64,000 nt of DNA from Ecdyonurus torrentis (GCA_949318235.1 OX439134.1:19212556-19276555), one strand, 5' to 3'. Positions 33,631 through 43,998 are shown, numbered from the stretch's first letter. Notes: generated from the sequence alone by a model not told the origin. Numbers and translations: made by a program.

Positions 33631-34671
33631 ATACATAATTTTTTAGAGGGGTGGCGGTAGGCAAATTATCCTAGTTACAGTGTAAGTTTTAAAAAGGCGA
33701 TAATTTGCTGCAGAAACCACGTCATGTTTGAATACGAGAGATGCATGTTATACACAAAAGCCATACTCGATGCCCGCGTATTGCATATTCACACGGCACT
33801 CGAACATAATTCATGGATATCAAAAATCACCATTTTTATTTTGGATTATAACTCTTCATATTATGCCAGTTACATTGATATAAAGTAACATTAAGTTTGG
33901 GGTAGCAGACTAAGTTTTATAGGCTCGCAAAGTTAATGCGAGGAGCCGGTAAGCCGTGCTACGCGGCGCGCTGACCCCGCGCGGAGGCCTCTACAGAAAC
34001 CGCTGTAAAAAATTAACAACGCAAAAAAGCAAAACTATTATTGTAGTTTCTAAAAGTACACATTCTTAGCTTTCATCTCACATGCATAACATATTTTAAA
34101 AATTAGGAAGGACCTGGTTTATTTGCTCACGAACATGTTGAATTTCAGAAAAATCGTCATGTTGGGGACTTGATTTTACGGTCACCAAAATTTTAAAAAA
34201 ATTTGGCAATTACTTTTACATGTTTAAATAAACATGGTTGATACATCTAGACCGTAAATGAGCCAAAAATAAATTTTAACGATGTGTAGCATGCCTTTAT
34301 GAAACAAAAAATATATTGATTTTTACCATTTTGAGAAAATTTTAATTGGAGCATTAATTTTTTTAACCAAAAATTAATGCTTTGATTATAGCAACATGTA
34401 AGTGGTCTTTCAGTAAAAAAAGTTTCAAATATCTAACTCTAATATTTTACGAGATATGAGTACTCAAATATCCCTATAAGCGCTCCGCCGCTCCAGCGCT
34501 CGCAATTACCACATTTGGTTTAAGCGCCACCAAAATTAGAGTTATCAACCTATGATGCTTAAACTTGGTCATGATTCTTAGAATTGCTCCCTTAAGACAC
34601 ATAATTTTTTTCAGAGCGATCCTAGAGGGTTGGGTGCCAACTTTTTGAATCATATTTAATTTTCTTCATAT

Positions 34672-35175
34672 GAAATTTTTGACACATTTTTACAAAACAT
34701 TATTACGAAGAAATTTTAATTTTTAAAAAAATTATTAAAGCTTAGATACTCAGATTCAGTATAAAGATTATAGAGTTTTAATATTTTATAAAATAATAAT
34801 AATAAAAAAAAATCCAATTAATCTTGTGATCTTTTTTTCGTATATAATCCAATTAAAATGTCTTATGGAAAAATATTTTGAGATAACGAATTTATTTTAA
34901 AATTTAAACATGGTCTTCGCCCCTTGGCCAGATGTAGCGTAGTTAAATACGCGAATAATTTTCTTAAGTACAACCCGGTGCAAAAATAAATTGAACAACA
35001 AAAATTTGAATATATTGTCATATTTCCATAGTGAATCTCTTATTTTACTTAAAATAAAACTGCAAACGCTTATATAGTAAACACAATTAAATTTATATTT
35101 ATTTCATCATTGAAAAGATTTTGAGATGTTTTAAATATAGAAGAATTAATGGTTAAATTGTTTACGGTTTGCTAG
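34672..35175. other. AT-rich sequence, nothing recognised
   Basis: Lies between the giant hairpin and the next foldback. Confidence 0.5.
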
Positions 35176-35765
35176 CAAGGTCCATATATAATAAAGAGGT
35201 TGAGCACAGCGCAAAACTCGTGCATTCGATTTCATTTTGCGATGGATTGTACTTGGTTCTAAGCCAATACGATGCCGTTCACCAGTTACGTCACTGATAA
35301 GGTGAACAAAATTTCAAGTGGAAGCCTTACGAAAAGCCGGAACGATTGGAATGAACAGGGAATGAAACAAATTGACGCACGAAATTGCGCAATATTTATG
35401 GCGCATAGTTTAAATAAAATATAATCAAAATAGGCTATTAGAAACACTTAAAACAACAAAAAACGAGCCAAAATAATCATTGAAGACACAATAAATCGTA
35501 TTCAAGCAATAAAATTCAAGAAAACACAATTATAAACCCCAAATCATAAAGATAAACGTACTTGCTTTTCAAGTTAAGCGCCATTAATCAGCTGGATCAA
35601 TATCGTTCCAATTTGTTTCATTCCCTGTTCATTCCTCGTTCATTCCAGTCGTTCCGGCTTTTCGTAAGGCCTCCTGGTGATATGTCGTCTTTGGTGAATT
35701 CTTTTAACCTGCGTGACCTTGGCCAAAACTTTTTCCGGGGCATTTAACCTCTTATATGGACCTTG
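35176..35765. mobile_element. Foldback element, about 590 bp
   Basis: CAAGGTCCATATATAA with AGAGGTT at the left pairs with AACCTCTTATATGGACCTTG at the right. Inner arms match better: CTTACGAAAAGCCGGAACGA and GAATGAACAGGGAATGAAAC against their complements. The right arm carries an extra GAACGAGGAAT-type duplication. The two short frames here read one arm. Confidence 0.7.
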
Positions 35766-35924
35766 TACACTGACGCTCATGAAATATAAAATTAACATCA
35801 AGTAAAGATGAAATGTTACATAAAAGTGTACTTTTGTATGCCAAACATATGCAAATAACTGCAAATATTTAAATTACCCTACATTAAAGATAACATGTCT
35901 AATGTCTACCACTACCAATGTTTA

Positions 35925-35990
35925 ATAAATATAAATAAAATAAATGTGAACATTCAAATTTTAGTGCCAACTTTTAAACCAAATTTGAAA
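35925..35990. repeat. Outer inverted repeat, right arm (diverged)
   Basis: ATTCAAATTTTAGTGCCAAC followed by TTTTAAACC, complement of the left outer arm at 31940-31975. Confidence 0.5.
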
Positions 35991-35995
35991 CTTTT

Positions 35996-37005
35996 TTAAA
36001 ATTTAATTATATATTTAAAAAAAAAATATATATAATAAAATAATTTAATCTAGTTTAAAGAGTATAGTATTTGTTTTGATTGATAACGCAGAAAAAATTG
36101 TTGTGAAAATAAAGTTGCTCATTTGACTAATGAGGTCATTCACTACGTTAACGAGAAAAACGTTAATGACGTCATAAACATCACAATAAAGTATCTGTTA
36201 CATTCCGATATATATATATATATTTTTCAATAGGTCCTAATATTTGTGACGTCAATGAAATTTTGTTGTTGTCGTTATATAGAATATCACCGCATAATGA
36301 CGTCATGGCAGTTAATTATAAACAATGATCAAAATATCGTATATACAAAGGGTTGTAACGATTAATTTTTAAAAATGTTCACAACATGTAGGGGAATGTA
36401 CTACTGATCAATTTTAGCGTTTCAAGACAATTATTTCTAGACAAGGGTACGAGAGAGAGAAGGAGAGAGAGAGAGAGTATTTAGGCGAGGGTAGATTTAA
36501 TGACGGACTGAAGTATATACTTGAAATGCGAGGGTTAACTCGAGATTTTCACCGCCGCGGATATTTAGCTTTTCACCACTATACGCACCCTTACTATATT
36601 TATAAACTTAACACATTTTCAATGTATACTTCGATCTTATACAGATTGTAACTTAATATATTATCTCTTTACGAATCAATTTCCGGATTATATTGCATTG
36701 CTAAGCGGGTGTAATTGCAAAATTTTCTAGTGGGCAGTTCCCCCCCCCTTTTTTTTCTCCCTTTTCTCTTTCTCTCTTTTTTTTCCTTTTTCAAAATTAC
36801 TTTCTCATAAAAAAAAACTTTATTGCTGCATTTCGGAAAGGTCGTAAAAATTTTCAAGAATGAAAAATTAGATTTGCACAAAAGTTAATCAAAAATACAA
36901 TAACATAAGCTCACATGTATACATTGCATGTATGTATTATAATTATTGTAGGATGAGAAAAATTAAGAAAAGAATTTTGAATTTGCTTTAATCTACAATT
37001 ATTAA
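35996..37005. other. AT-rich sequence with TGACGTCA cluster and GA/CT tracts
   Basis: TGACGTCA at 36167, 36247 and 36299 within 140 bp. A short (GA)n stretch at 36452-36478. C8 and CT-rich stretch at about 36739-36790. No gene recognised. Confidence 0.5.
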
Positions 37006-37313
37006 AGGCATCGAACACCTTGAACCAAAAACATGTCTAATATCCTAACTTACCTAAATATTAACGTTGATTTGGCTGGATTCATTGATTTCTAATTTAT
37101 TTTCCATTCACTAAATGGCAGCTACGGGTTTGTGACGTCACAGCTCTCTAGGCAACGCGCACGGAAACAGGTAAGCTGTGACGTCACCAAACCGCAGCTG
37201 TCATTTTTTGAATGGAAAATAAATTAGAAATCAATGACTCCAGCCAAATCAACGTTGATATTTAGATATGTTATGGCATTAGACTTGTTTTTTGTTCAAG
37301 GTGTTCTACGCCT
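37006..37313. mobile_element. Family D foldback MITE, full copy, TTAA duplication
   Basis: Ends AGGCATCGAACACCTT and AAGGTGTTCTACGCCT, with TTAA on both sides (37002-37005, 37314-37317). Arms contain AATATTAACGTTGATTTGGC, TCTAATTTATTTTCCATTC and the inner palindrome with TGACGTCA at 37133 and 37179. The whole 308 bp folds on itself around a loop with GGCAACGCGCACGG. piggyBac-type target. Non-coding. Confidence 0.88.
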
Positions 37314-37372
37314 TTAATTTTTTTAATAAGCTTTGGCTACTAAGAATGATAAGAACATTTGTAGACAATTTT

Positions 37373-37570
37373 AAGGAGAGAAAAACGTGATCCACAACAT
37401 TTAGGCTTCCTGTTACACAAAGGGTCTGAAAGGGTTACCTACCGTAATCTGATTGGTTCTCATAATTTCCATACTTTTTATAGTCGTAGCATCACCTGTG
37501 GAACTAGGCAACCTTTCAAACCCATTGTGTCACAGAAAACCTAAATTTACGAGACCACGCTTCTCTCCTT
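37373..37570. mobile_element. Family X foldback MITE
   Basis: AAGGAGAGAAAAACGTGATC and CCTGTTACACAAAGGGTCTG pair with AACCCATTGTGTCACAG and CGCTTCTCTCCTT. 198 bp, imperfect arms. A single copy in the window. TTAA precedes the left end, but the right flank does not match. Confidence 0.7.
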
Positions 37571-37944
37571 CCAGATCTCTATTAGTAATGATTTAACCTC
37601 CAGATTACATAATCACTACTTTAAAATTTTTCTGAGTGTATATGTAAGTATACAAGGAGAAATAAAATATGTTTGTTAACACGGTAATCGTATTTCATAG
37701 TTATTACTGCAATGAACATTATACTTTATTATTGTTCTCCAGCAGTGTATAACTAAACTATAATTACATACTTGAGTGCACTGAGTTATTACACCTAGCA
37801 TTGTTCTAATTATTTTTATACTAATATATTAGAATTATTATTGCTATTTCATATAATTATATAGGACACTATTCTAAATTATGTGACCAGTGCTGATGAT
37901 TCAACTACACTTAGATAACAAAAGTCTACTCATAACATATAAAT
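37571..37944. other. AT-rich sequence, nothing recognised
   Basis: Nothing recognised. Confidence 0.5.
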
Positions 37945-38045
37945 GTTTAGAGAACCTAAGAAATGCAGCACGAGTGCATTTCCACTAAATATTTAATCGT
38001 GTACAGGCTAGTGTCGATGCAAGTATGATGAGTACACAAATAAAA
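37945..38045 (-). mobile_element. Family A fragment
   Basis: TTTAGAGAACCTAAGAAATG, CACTAAATATTTAATCGTGT and AGGCTAGTGTCGATGCAAGT. Reverse-strand tail only, without the 68-bp unit. Stops just before a SINE. Confidence 0.65.
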
Positions 38046-38070
38046 TACCATATTAAATTTGTGTTTTACA

Positions 38071-38335
38071 AAAATGGTCTAGTGGTTCAAGCGTTCGACT
38101 TGCATGCAAGAGGTCGCAGGTTCGATCCCAGCCACCGTTCAGGCTTTTTCGAAATGGCAGGGAGATTCGGGAGGCAACGTTAACCTTGCCGACCATCCTG
38201 ACTGAGTGTTTCCACGGTTTCCTCAGTCTGTTATGGCAAATGCAGGGATGTTTGCTAGGCCATGGCCGACCCATTTTGGATAAACCCACAAGTACATATA
38301 TAGGGTTTCGGAAGATTTGTGGTGTTTAAATGCAG
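38071..38335 (+). mobile_element. tRNA-derived SINE with head and body
   Basis: The head has an A-box-like TGGTCTAGTGGTTCAAGCG (38075-38093) and a B box GGTTCGATCCC (38119-38129), the RNA polymerase III internal promoter. It resembles a tRNA (anticodon area TTGCATG), but the stems do not all pair. The body continues GGCAGGGAGATTCGGGAGGC, then the central domain TTTCCACGGTTTCCTCAGTC and TGTTATGGCAAATGCAGGGA shared with 9790 and 6100. The 78-codon minus-strand frame (38053-38289) is inside it and rejected. The tail is not a clean poly(A). Confidence 0.75.
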
Positions 38336-38379
38336 TTGGGAATAGTTAGTAGTTAGAATAATAGTTAAGATGTTATTCA

Positions 38380-38622
38380 GAAGCATTACTTATGTAATTA
38401 AAAATTAGCAACATTTGTGCTCAACGCAATGCAGTATAAGTTGCGTAATTTATAGTTCATTGAGTAATTACTATATTGTAGAGCACAAATGTTGCTGAAT
38501 TTATAATAACGTAAGTTATTATGCTGAACATCTTAAACATTATGCTATATTAATGAGTATACAATGGTGCATTGAACTAGCTTTATTATTTATTACGCAT
38601 GTCGTATTTTTTTATCTGTATG
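38380..38622 (+). mobile_element. Family B element, rearranged
   Basis: Two partial B segments follow each other (GCAACATTTGTGCTC twice, in both orientations), ending near GTCGTATTTTTTTATC. Confidence 0.55.
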
Positions 38623-38632
38623 TATGTGTGTG

Positions 38633-38670
<38 letters not shown>

Positions 38671-39149
38671 AATCAATATAAATTATGTTTAGTTCCAAGT
38701 TAAATTTATAAAAGTTTACAACATTTGTAACATTTTCTCCTTAATGTTTTGCAATATATTTTACAGCCGAGAGAAAGTATAATGATTTTAAAAGGCCACG
38801 TAGCTCGCCAAGTTCAATTAATATAAAATAGATTTGAGAGTTGTAACTGCAGTAATGTATCAAAGTAAAAGTTGTATCAGTGGCTGATAATCAATCACAA
38901 CCCCGCTCTAAATAAGCTACGGTGCCAATCAATCATTCATTCATTTAAATCAATAAAATCTTGAGCATATATATAGGGATACGACTAAAAATATTTTGTG
39001 TAGGAGTTGTTTTGAATAGAAATGATAAATTGTGTCAAATATAGGGCATGCAGAAATATAGGGTGTATTATAAAGAAAATTTTATTATAAAAACGTTTTT
39101 TTTTTTTTTAACATAAGTTTTGTGATAGTAATGCTGTTCATATAAGTAT
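38623..39149. other. AT-rich sequence with (TG)n(TA)n
   Basis: (TG)n then (TA)n at about 38625-38670. (CATT)n of a few units near 38930. Otherwise nothing recognised. Confidence 0.5.
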
Positions 39150-39225
39150 AAACCCTATTTTCTGATAGTAAAATGACGATCAACTATGGTTATCCAAATG
39201 AAATGCGCATTTTTATATAGTAAAA
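39150..39225 (-). mobile_element. Family J fragment
   Basis: AAAATGACGATCAACTATGG and AAATGCGCATTTTTATA are the shared J landmarks. Confidence 0.55.
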
Positions 39226-39239
39226 AACAACAACAAGTT

Positions 39240-39472
39240 TTACGAAAAACACTTAAGCTCGTTCTATAAACTACACACAAATTAATTGAGCCAGCTTCGA
39301 AAATATTCCTTTGTTAAAAACAGCTGGCTATGGTGTCGTTACCTGTTTACTACGTTTATACCATAGACATATACATATAGTGTATATGTCTATGGTTTAT
39401 ACATATTATGGTCGATCATTGTTATTTCTTCTTTTAGAACTTTGGACTTGACATGAAATTCCGTAAAACAAC
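39240..39472 (-). mobile_element. Family E element with a 35-bp hairpin insert
   Basis: AGCTCGTTCTATAAACTACA to ATTGTTATTTCTTCTTTTAG and ACTTTGGACTTGACATGAA is E on the reverse strand. At 39361-39395 a perfect 14-bp stem with 7-base loop interrupts it. Confidence 0.65.
39361..39395. repeat. Perfect 35-bp hairpin with TTTATA duplication
   Basis: CCATAGACATATAC, loop ATATAGT, GTATATGTCTATGG. TTTATA occurs directly on each side (39355-39360 and 39396-39401), whereas other E copies have a single TATATAAACG/TTTATA here. Confidence 0.85.
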
Positions 39473-39474
39473 AA

Positions 39475-39640
39475 CTTTAATGCTCAATAAGATACAGCAC
39501 AAATTTGAGTGTCGAAAAAACTTACTAGCTTGAGTTTATAGCTACTTCATTTCCCCATAAGAAAGCATATTAAATAAAGACAGAAACACAAAGTCATCTA
39601 CTAGCACTTTGTTAGTATTGTTTAGCTGTCAGTTCGTCAC
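39475..39640 (+). mobile_element. Family L, right arm only
   Basis: TATAGCTACTTCATTTCCCC, AAGTCATCTACTAGCACTTT and GTTAGTATTGTTTAGCTG match the right arm of the L foldback at 49990-50425. The left arm is missing. Confidence 0.6.
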
Positions 39641-40040
39641 TAAATTATAAGACAATTATAAAGATATATATTAATAACATCATAAAGTGAATGAGAATTA
39701 AACTGTTGAGTTACCAAGCTAAACTAAAGATTCTTCGATTTGCTCAAGTATATTATACAGCGGTCAAGCATTCTCTTGTTGGCTTTCTAATGAGCAAAAA
39801 CTACATCTGTTTCAACCCGGAGACTTAACAACGCGTATATAATGATCTCTTGACCAGTTTTGTATTGAAAAGAAAATATTTCTGACTGTTGCGGGTATTT
39901 TAATGAACATTCAGAGCTTTTTCTCTGCATTGAGAGTTAAAAATACGTTCGCAAGAAATATAAAAACGATCAGATAAAGAAATGAATGAGTATTATATAG
40001 ATAAATGAGCAAGAAATAAATATGTTTATTAAAAATATAT
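39641..40040. other. AT-rich sequence, nothing recognised
   Basis: Nothing recognised. Confidence 0.5.
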
Positions 40041-40722
40041 ACACATAAAAATTCATTATGTAATTTAAACTACATTGAATAATTTCTATATTGTATAGCA
40101 TAAATGTTGCTATTTTTTAATAGCATAAGTAATTATTACTGAATAACTTAACTATTATACTATGCAATACAATGAGGAAGATGAGTTCTTATTAACCCCC
40201 ACTTTTTATGACATTTTTGAAAAGAGCGTTAAAAAATTTTGAGGTGGTATTTTTTCTTAGAACGATTGGAGCATATAGGAAGTATTTTTAATTAATTTTT
40301 GAAAATCGACCTAAAAAAACTGTGACGTCATCAATTGGGCATTTATTTCGGAAAGTATTCACCGTAGAAGGTTCAGTAGCTAGTTTTTTTGAAATTCTGA
40401 GGACGAACTGATTTCATAAAACTGGTTACTGAACCTCGAACGATTAGTATTTGCCGAGAAAAAAGTGGACTGATGACGGCAGAGGCTTTCTAGGCCAATT
40501 TAAAAAAATTAATTAAAAATAATTTGCATGCTCCAATCGTCCTAAGAAAAAATAGAGCCTCGAAATTTTTTAAAGCTCTTTCCAAAAATATCATAAACTC
40601 AACAAAAAAATTTCAATTCACCTTCCTCATTGCTATGCAATATAGCATGAATTATGATGTTATGCTTCAGTGTTTCTATATTAAGCTAACATAACTATAA
40701 CGTATTTATTTTTATCCTTGTG
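40041..40722 (+). mobile_element. Family B element split by a Mutator-type element
   Basis: B sequence runs from ATTCATTATGTAATTTAAAC to the 10-bp target at 40160-40169 and resumes at 40643 to end CGTATTTATTTTTATCC. The host is otherwise intact. Confidence 0.7.
40170..40632. mobile_element. 463-bp Mutator-like element with 10-bp duplication
   Basis: Ends CAATGAGGAAGATGA and its near complement, and both arms continue to pair for about 150 bp (TTTTTTCTTAGAACGATTGG against CCAATCGTCCTAAGAAAAAA). Perfect CTATGCAATA flanks both sides (40160-40169, 40633-40642). Long terminal repeats with a 9-10-bp duplication are typical of Mutator-like MITEs. TGACGTCA at 40323-40330. An inner pair, GGTTCAGTAGC/GGTTACTGAACC, lies near the centre. 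No transposase. Confidence 0.82.
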
Positions 40723-41373
40723 CAGAAATAAAAAATAGAACGTATAGTAGAGTTATTTCACGCTCCATTTTTTTATTTTTTTATTTTTTTACTTTTTAGA
40801 TCCGATTGATTGCTTTCTAACTAGATTATATTTAATTTATAGTAAAAAAAACAACAGTAATTAAGGAAAATCCTTTTGAAGTTATAAAAAATAGAGACTA
40901 TATATTTTTCAAAGAGAAAAAATATATAAACAGGTTTAGAGAGTTTTTGTACAATTCCTAATTAAATTTACTACTTTTTTTTTTTTTTTTTTTTTGCTAC
41001 TTAATATTTGTGAAGCCTTCAAAGAGAGCAAGTAAAAAAAAAGAAAAAAAAGACAAATCACGGCTATTTCTTTTCAAGCAACAAAAAAAAAAAAATAGAA
41101 CTTGTCTTAAAGCTGTGTCCAGACAAGCAAATATTTATCCAGTATTATTCTATTAAAGACCAGCATTTATTTTATGAACACTGTACTTAATGTACGGTAT
41201 TATGCGATAATTTGAAATCGTATAAGTACTAATATAATAAACTATACGTCATATATGTCATAAAGAATGAATGTTTCGATTTTAGAATGGACATTAACGT
41301 GAACACTTGAAACACTCGAGAAAAACCTACAGTCCCCTAATTTTCTATTATTTAGCAATATAGGCTCATGATT

Positions 41374-41378
<5 letters not shown>
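40723..41378. other. AT-rich sequence with homopolymers
   Basis: poly(T) at about 40973-40995 and several A-rich runs. Nothing else recognised. Confidence 0.5.

Positions 41379-41430
<52 letters not shown>
41379..41430. repeat. (CT)n microsatellite
   Basis: CT run ending in CTATCTCTATCTC. Confidence 0.95.
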
Positions 41431-41435
<5 letters not shown>

Positions 41436-41450
41436 ATCTCGTTTACACCA

Positions 41451-41671
41451 CACAGAAAAAAATACATAATTGATTCTGCTTTGAACAATTGCTATATTAG
41501 AGCACAAATGTTGCTATTTTGTAATAACATAAATAATTATTAATTATGCTGAACATCATAATTATTATTTGCTATGTAGTATAATAACTATACAGTATAG
41601 CATAAATTATGTTGTTATGCATAAATGTTGCTGCATTGAAATAGTGTAATTATTACGTATTTTGTCCGTAT
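41451..41671 (+). mobile_element. Family B MITE, full copy
   Basis: CACAGAAAAAAATACATAAT to TTACGTATTTTGTCCGTATA, with TTATGCTGAACATCATAATT and TATGTTGTTATGCATAAATG inside. Confidence 0.75.
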
Positions 41672-41799
41672 ACCTCATCAAAGTCGGGAATAATTAAATT
41701 AGCGATACTGTAGTCACTCTTTTACCTGTTTTAAGTTAAAAATAGAACAATTTCAGACTTTTTTTTTTATCACTGATACCCTTCATTGCATAAGTATTG

Positions 41800-41935
41800 T
41801 GCTAAAAAAAAGTAAGCATTCACTAGTTACGCATCCTAACTTATTTGAGATAAACACTTTTGAGTTATTATGAGCAGCTAAAATAATGCATTTTATATAG
41901 AAAATTATTAACAATGGCTAATTTAAGTTGTTTTC

Positions 41936-41984
<49 letters not shown>

Positions 41985-42118
41985 ATTTTAAGTTAAATTA
42001 GCTATTGTTAATAATGTGCTAAAATGCATTATTTTAGCTGCTCATAATAACTCAAAAAGTTTTAATCTCAAATAAGTTAGGATTCGTAACTTAAGTAATG
42101 CACCATTTTTTTGAGTGA
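41800..42118. mobile_element. Family N foldback, copy 1, with poly(T) loop
   Basis: TTACGCATCCTAACTTATTT and GAGTTATTATGAGCAGCTAA pair with TTAGCTGCTCATAATAACTC and AAATAAGTTAGGATTCGTAA. The loop is a T homopolymer of about 44 at 41938-41981. The right end reads GCACCATTTTTTTGAGTG. Confidence 0.75.
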
Positions 42119-42787
42119 TGTATTTATTAGTGAAAAAAAAATCAATTCTAGTTGGCAATCACTTTTTTAAAGATCTGAAAAAAAAAAAAAAAAACTAAAA
42201 AAAACTGAAAAAAATATTAGCGCAGAATGTATGATTTGATAGATAAAAACAATGAATATCTAAATATGAAATAATAACATTGTAGGGAAAAAGTTCATAT
42301 TTTGCTCCTATCTTTGCCTTATTTTGTTTTAACCAAAGTTTCGTGTATACTTAAGTTAGAACTCCTGACGTTATTTATCTCTATATAGTAACAGCAAAGT
42401 TAAACTATAAATCTTGTTAGCTCCAACACCAAGTCAGTAAAAATTTTCTTTAAGAAATCCAGCTTGAATATTTTTCCAGTAATAAATATTCAAATTGTGT
42501 AGCATTTTTATGTCAACAACATAGAGAAGTTTTATTTAGTTGTAAGGCAAAATATTATAGGATATATTTTTTATTACTGATATATTTTTTATTGAGGATT
42601 ACAATAGTTTGACATGGGATGAATGAAAATGACAAATTACCTTATCATATTGGGTCAATTTTTATGGTTATATATAAATATTATGACCTGCTTTTTATGT
42701 TGATTTAATAGTTGTCAATATTTTAGTTATGAATGGAGTTAGAAGTATTGATGTTAAAAAAATGAATGAAAATAAAATAATTGAGTT
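42119..42787. other. AT-rich sequence, nothing recognised
   Basis: poly(A) near 42180. Nothing else. Confidence 0.5.
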
Positions 42788-42900
42788 TACTAGTTCCAAA
42801 AACCCGCTTCTTCCATTTTTAACAAAGGTGATATCTTACCTGATAGTTATAAGAAACTCACTTTTATTGTAATTTATAGAAGCGGATTTTGGAACTAGTA
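42788..42900. mobile_element. 113-bp MITE (family M)
   Basis: TACTAGTTCCAAAAACCCGC at the left and GCGGATTTTGGAACTAGTA at the right are inverted repeats with one or two differences. Abuts family N directly. Confidence 0.75.
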
Positions 42901-43164
42901 CACTCTAAAAAATGGTGCATTACTTTAGTTACGAATCCTAACTTATTTAAGATAATCACATTTAAGTTTTTATGAGTAGCTGTTGTCAAATAATTAACAA
43001 TAGCTATTTTAACTTATAATAGCTTTAAAAAACTTAAAACCAATTAAAGTAGCTATTTTAATAATTTGCTAAACTGTATTATTTTAGCTGCTCATAATAA
43101 CTTAAGAATGTATATCTTAAAGTTAGGATTCGTAACTAAAGTAATGCACCATTTTTTTTGAGTG
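42901..43164. mobile_element. Family N foldback, copy 2
   Basis: CACTCTAAAAAATGGTGCAT at the left and GCACCATTTTTTTTGAGTG at the right. Arms GTTACGAATCCTAACTTATT and GTTAGGATTCGTAAC pair. The loop lacks the long T run of copy 1. Confidence 0.78.
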
Positions 43165-43287
43165 GTAGACTCAATTCGTAGTATGATTACAGCACGTTGA
43201 ATTCATAATTAATCAAACGTGAATATTCTCTAATTCTATAGATTTGCCTAATTTGCCACTACTACCTTGCGCTGCCAGAAATATACC

Positions 43288-43678
43288 CAGAAAACAAATG
43301 CTTACTGACAAACACACAAATGTTTAGAGAGAACCTTCACCAAATGCTTTGATTGTGAGTCAAAGTACGAGTGTATTGTCACTAAATATTCAATCTTGTA
43401 GAGGCTAGTGTCGATTTAAGTATGATGAGTATAAAAGATACATGAGTTCTCTGTAAATATTAGAGCCTAGCACATTTCCCTAGTAGACAGTACCCATGTA
43501 CTATTGGTAGTGAGTAAACATTTACTGGTAGAGAATATGCTTAATCTATATAGTATTGAATTTTAGATACTTTTAAGTACTCTCTATGTACTAGACTTTT
43601 ATGTATAAGTATGAATGTTTAGAGACAATCTTCACTGAATATCAGTTTTAAACTACTAACCTCTACTACTTTGTATTC
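43288..43678 (-). mobile_element. Family A element, one 68-bp unit
   Basis: ACCCAGAAAACAAATG to TTAAACTACTAACCTCTACT. One degenerate unit (CTAGTAGACAGTACCCATGT). Confidence 0.72.
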
Positions 43679-43684
43679 GCAGCA

Positions 43685-43996
43685 GTGATACACTAGCACT
43701 CGCACGAGTATCAACGTGTGGATATCACGCAAACTGGTCACTAAAAGAGCAACGTATATCGATGCTGTAACGGAAAATATGCGTGTCTCAATTTTTATCA
43801 CGTGAAACAAAATGTGTCTTTTTTTTATTGGAAGCAAATTGTGTAACTTCTTTACAGACATATTGTAGAGCTGGCTCTCCAGGTTACACATTTTGCTTTA
43901 CGTGATAAAAAACGAGATACATTATTTCGCTACAGCATCGATATGCCCACTGAGAAACAAACTCGTGATCTCTCGCACGTCAAAACAGCACACGTG

Positions 43997-43998
<2 letters not shown>
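43685..43998. mobile_element. Family V foldback element
   Basis: Left-arm parts CAACGTATATCGATGCTGTA and TCACGTGAAACAAAATGTG pair with CACATTTTGCTTTACGTGA and CTACAGCATCGATATGCC. The outer ends are less conserved. Frames at 43619-43891 and 43893-44093 read its two arms and are rejected. Confidence 0.7.

Larger units (their letters stand above)
32177..34671. mobile_element. Giant hairpin: ~1-kb near-identical inverted arms
   Basis: The left arm (32177-33190) and right arm (33660-34671) are reverse complements along their whole length. I saw about four single-base mismatches when reading them against each other, plus the occasional homopolymer difference. Arms include GC-rich islands unlike the surroundings (AGCGCTGGAGCGGCGGAGCG; CCTCCGCGCGGGGTCAGCGC). 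The loop of about 470 bp holds a diverged copy of part of the arm, poly(T) and poly(G). No frame of useful length exists in either arm. Outer ends read ATATGAAGAAAATTAAATAT and its complement. No target duplication is evident. It could be a very large foldback transposon, a recent inverted duplication, or a source of hairpin RNA. Which one is not decided by the sequence. Confidence 0.9.

Noticed and set aside
36452..36478. GAGA-factor-type regulatory site
   Set aside because: A short GA tract is indistinguishable from the many microsatellites in the window; no promoter context.
38053..38289. 78-codon minus-strand frame resembling a vector-type peptide
   Set aside because: Lies wholly inside the tRNA-headed SINE and reads its antisense strand.
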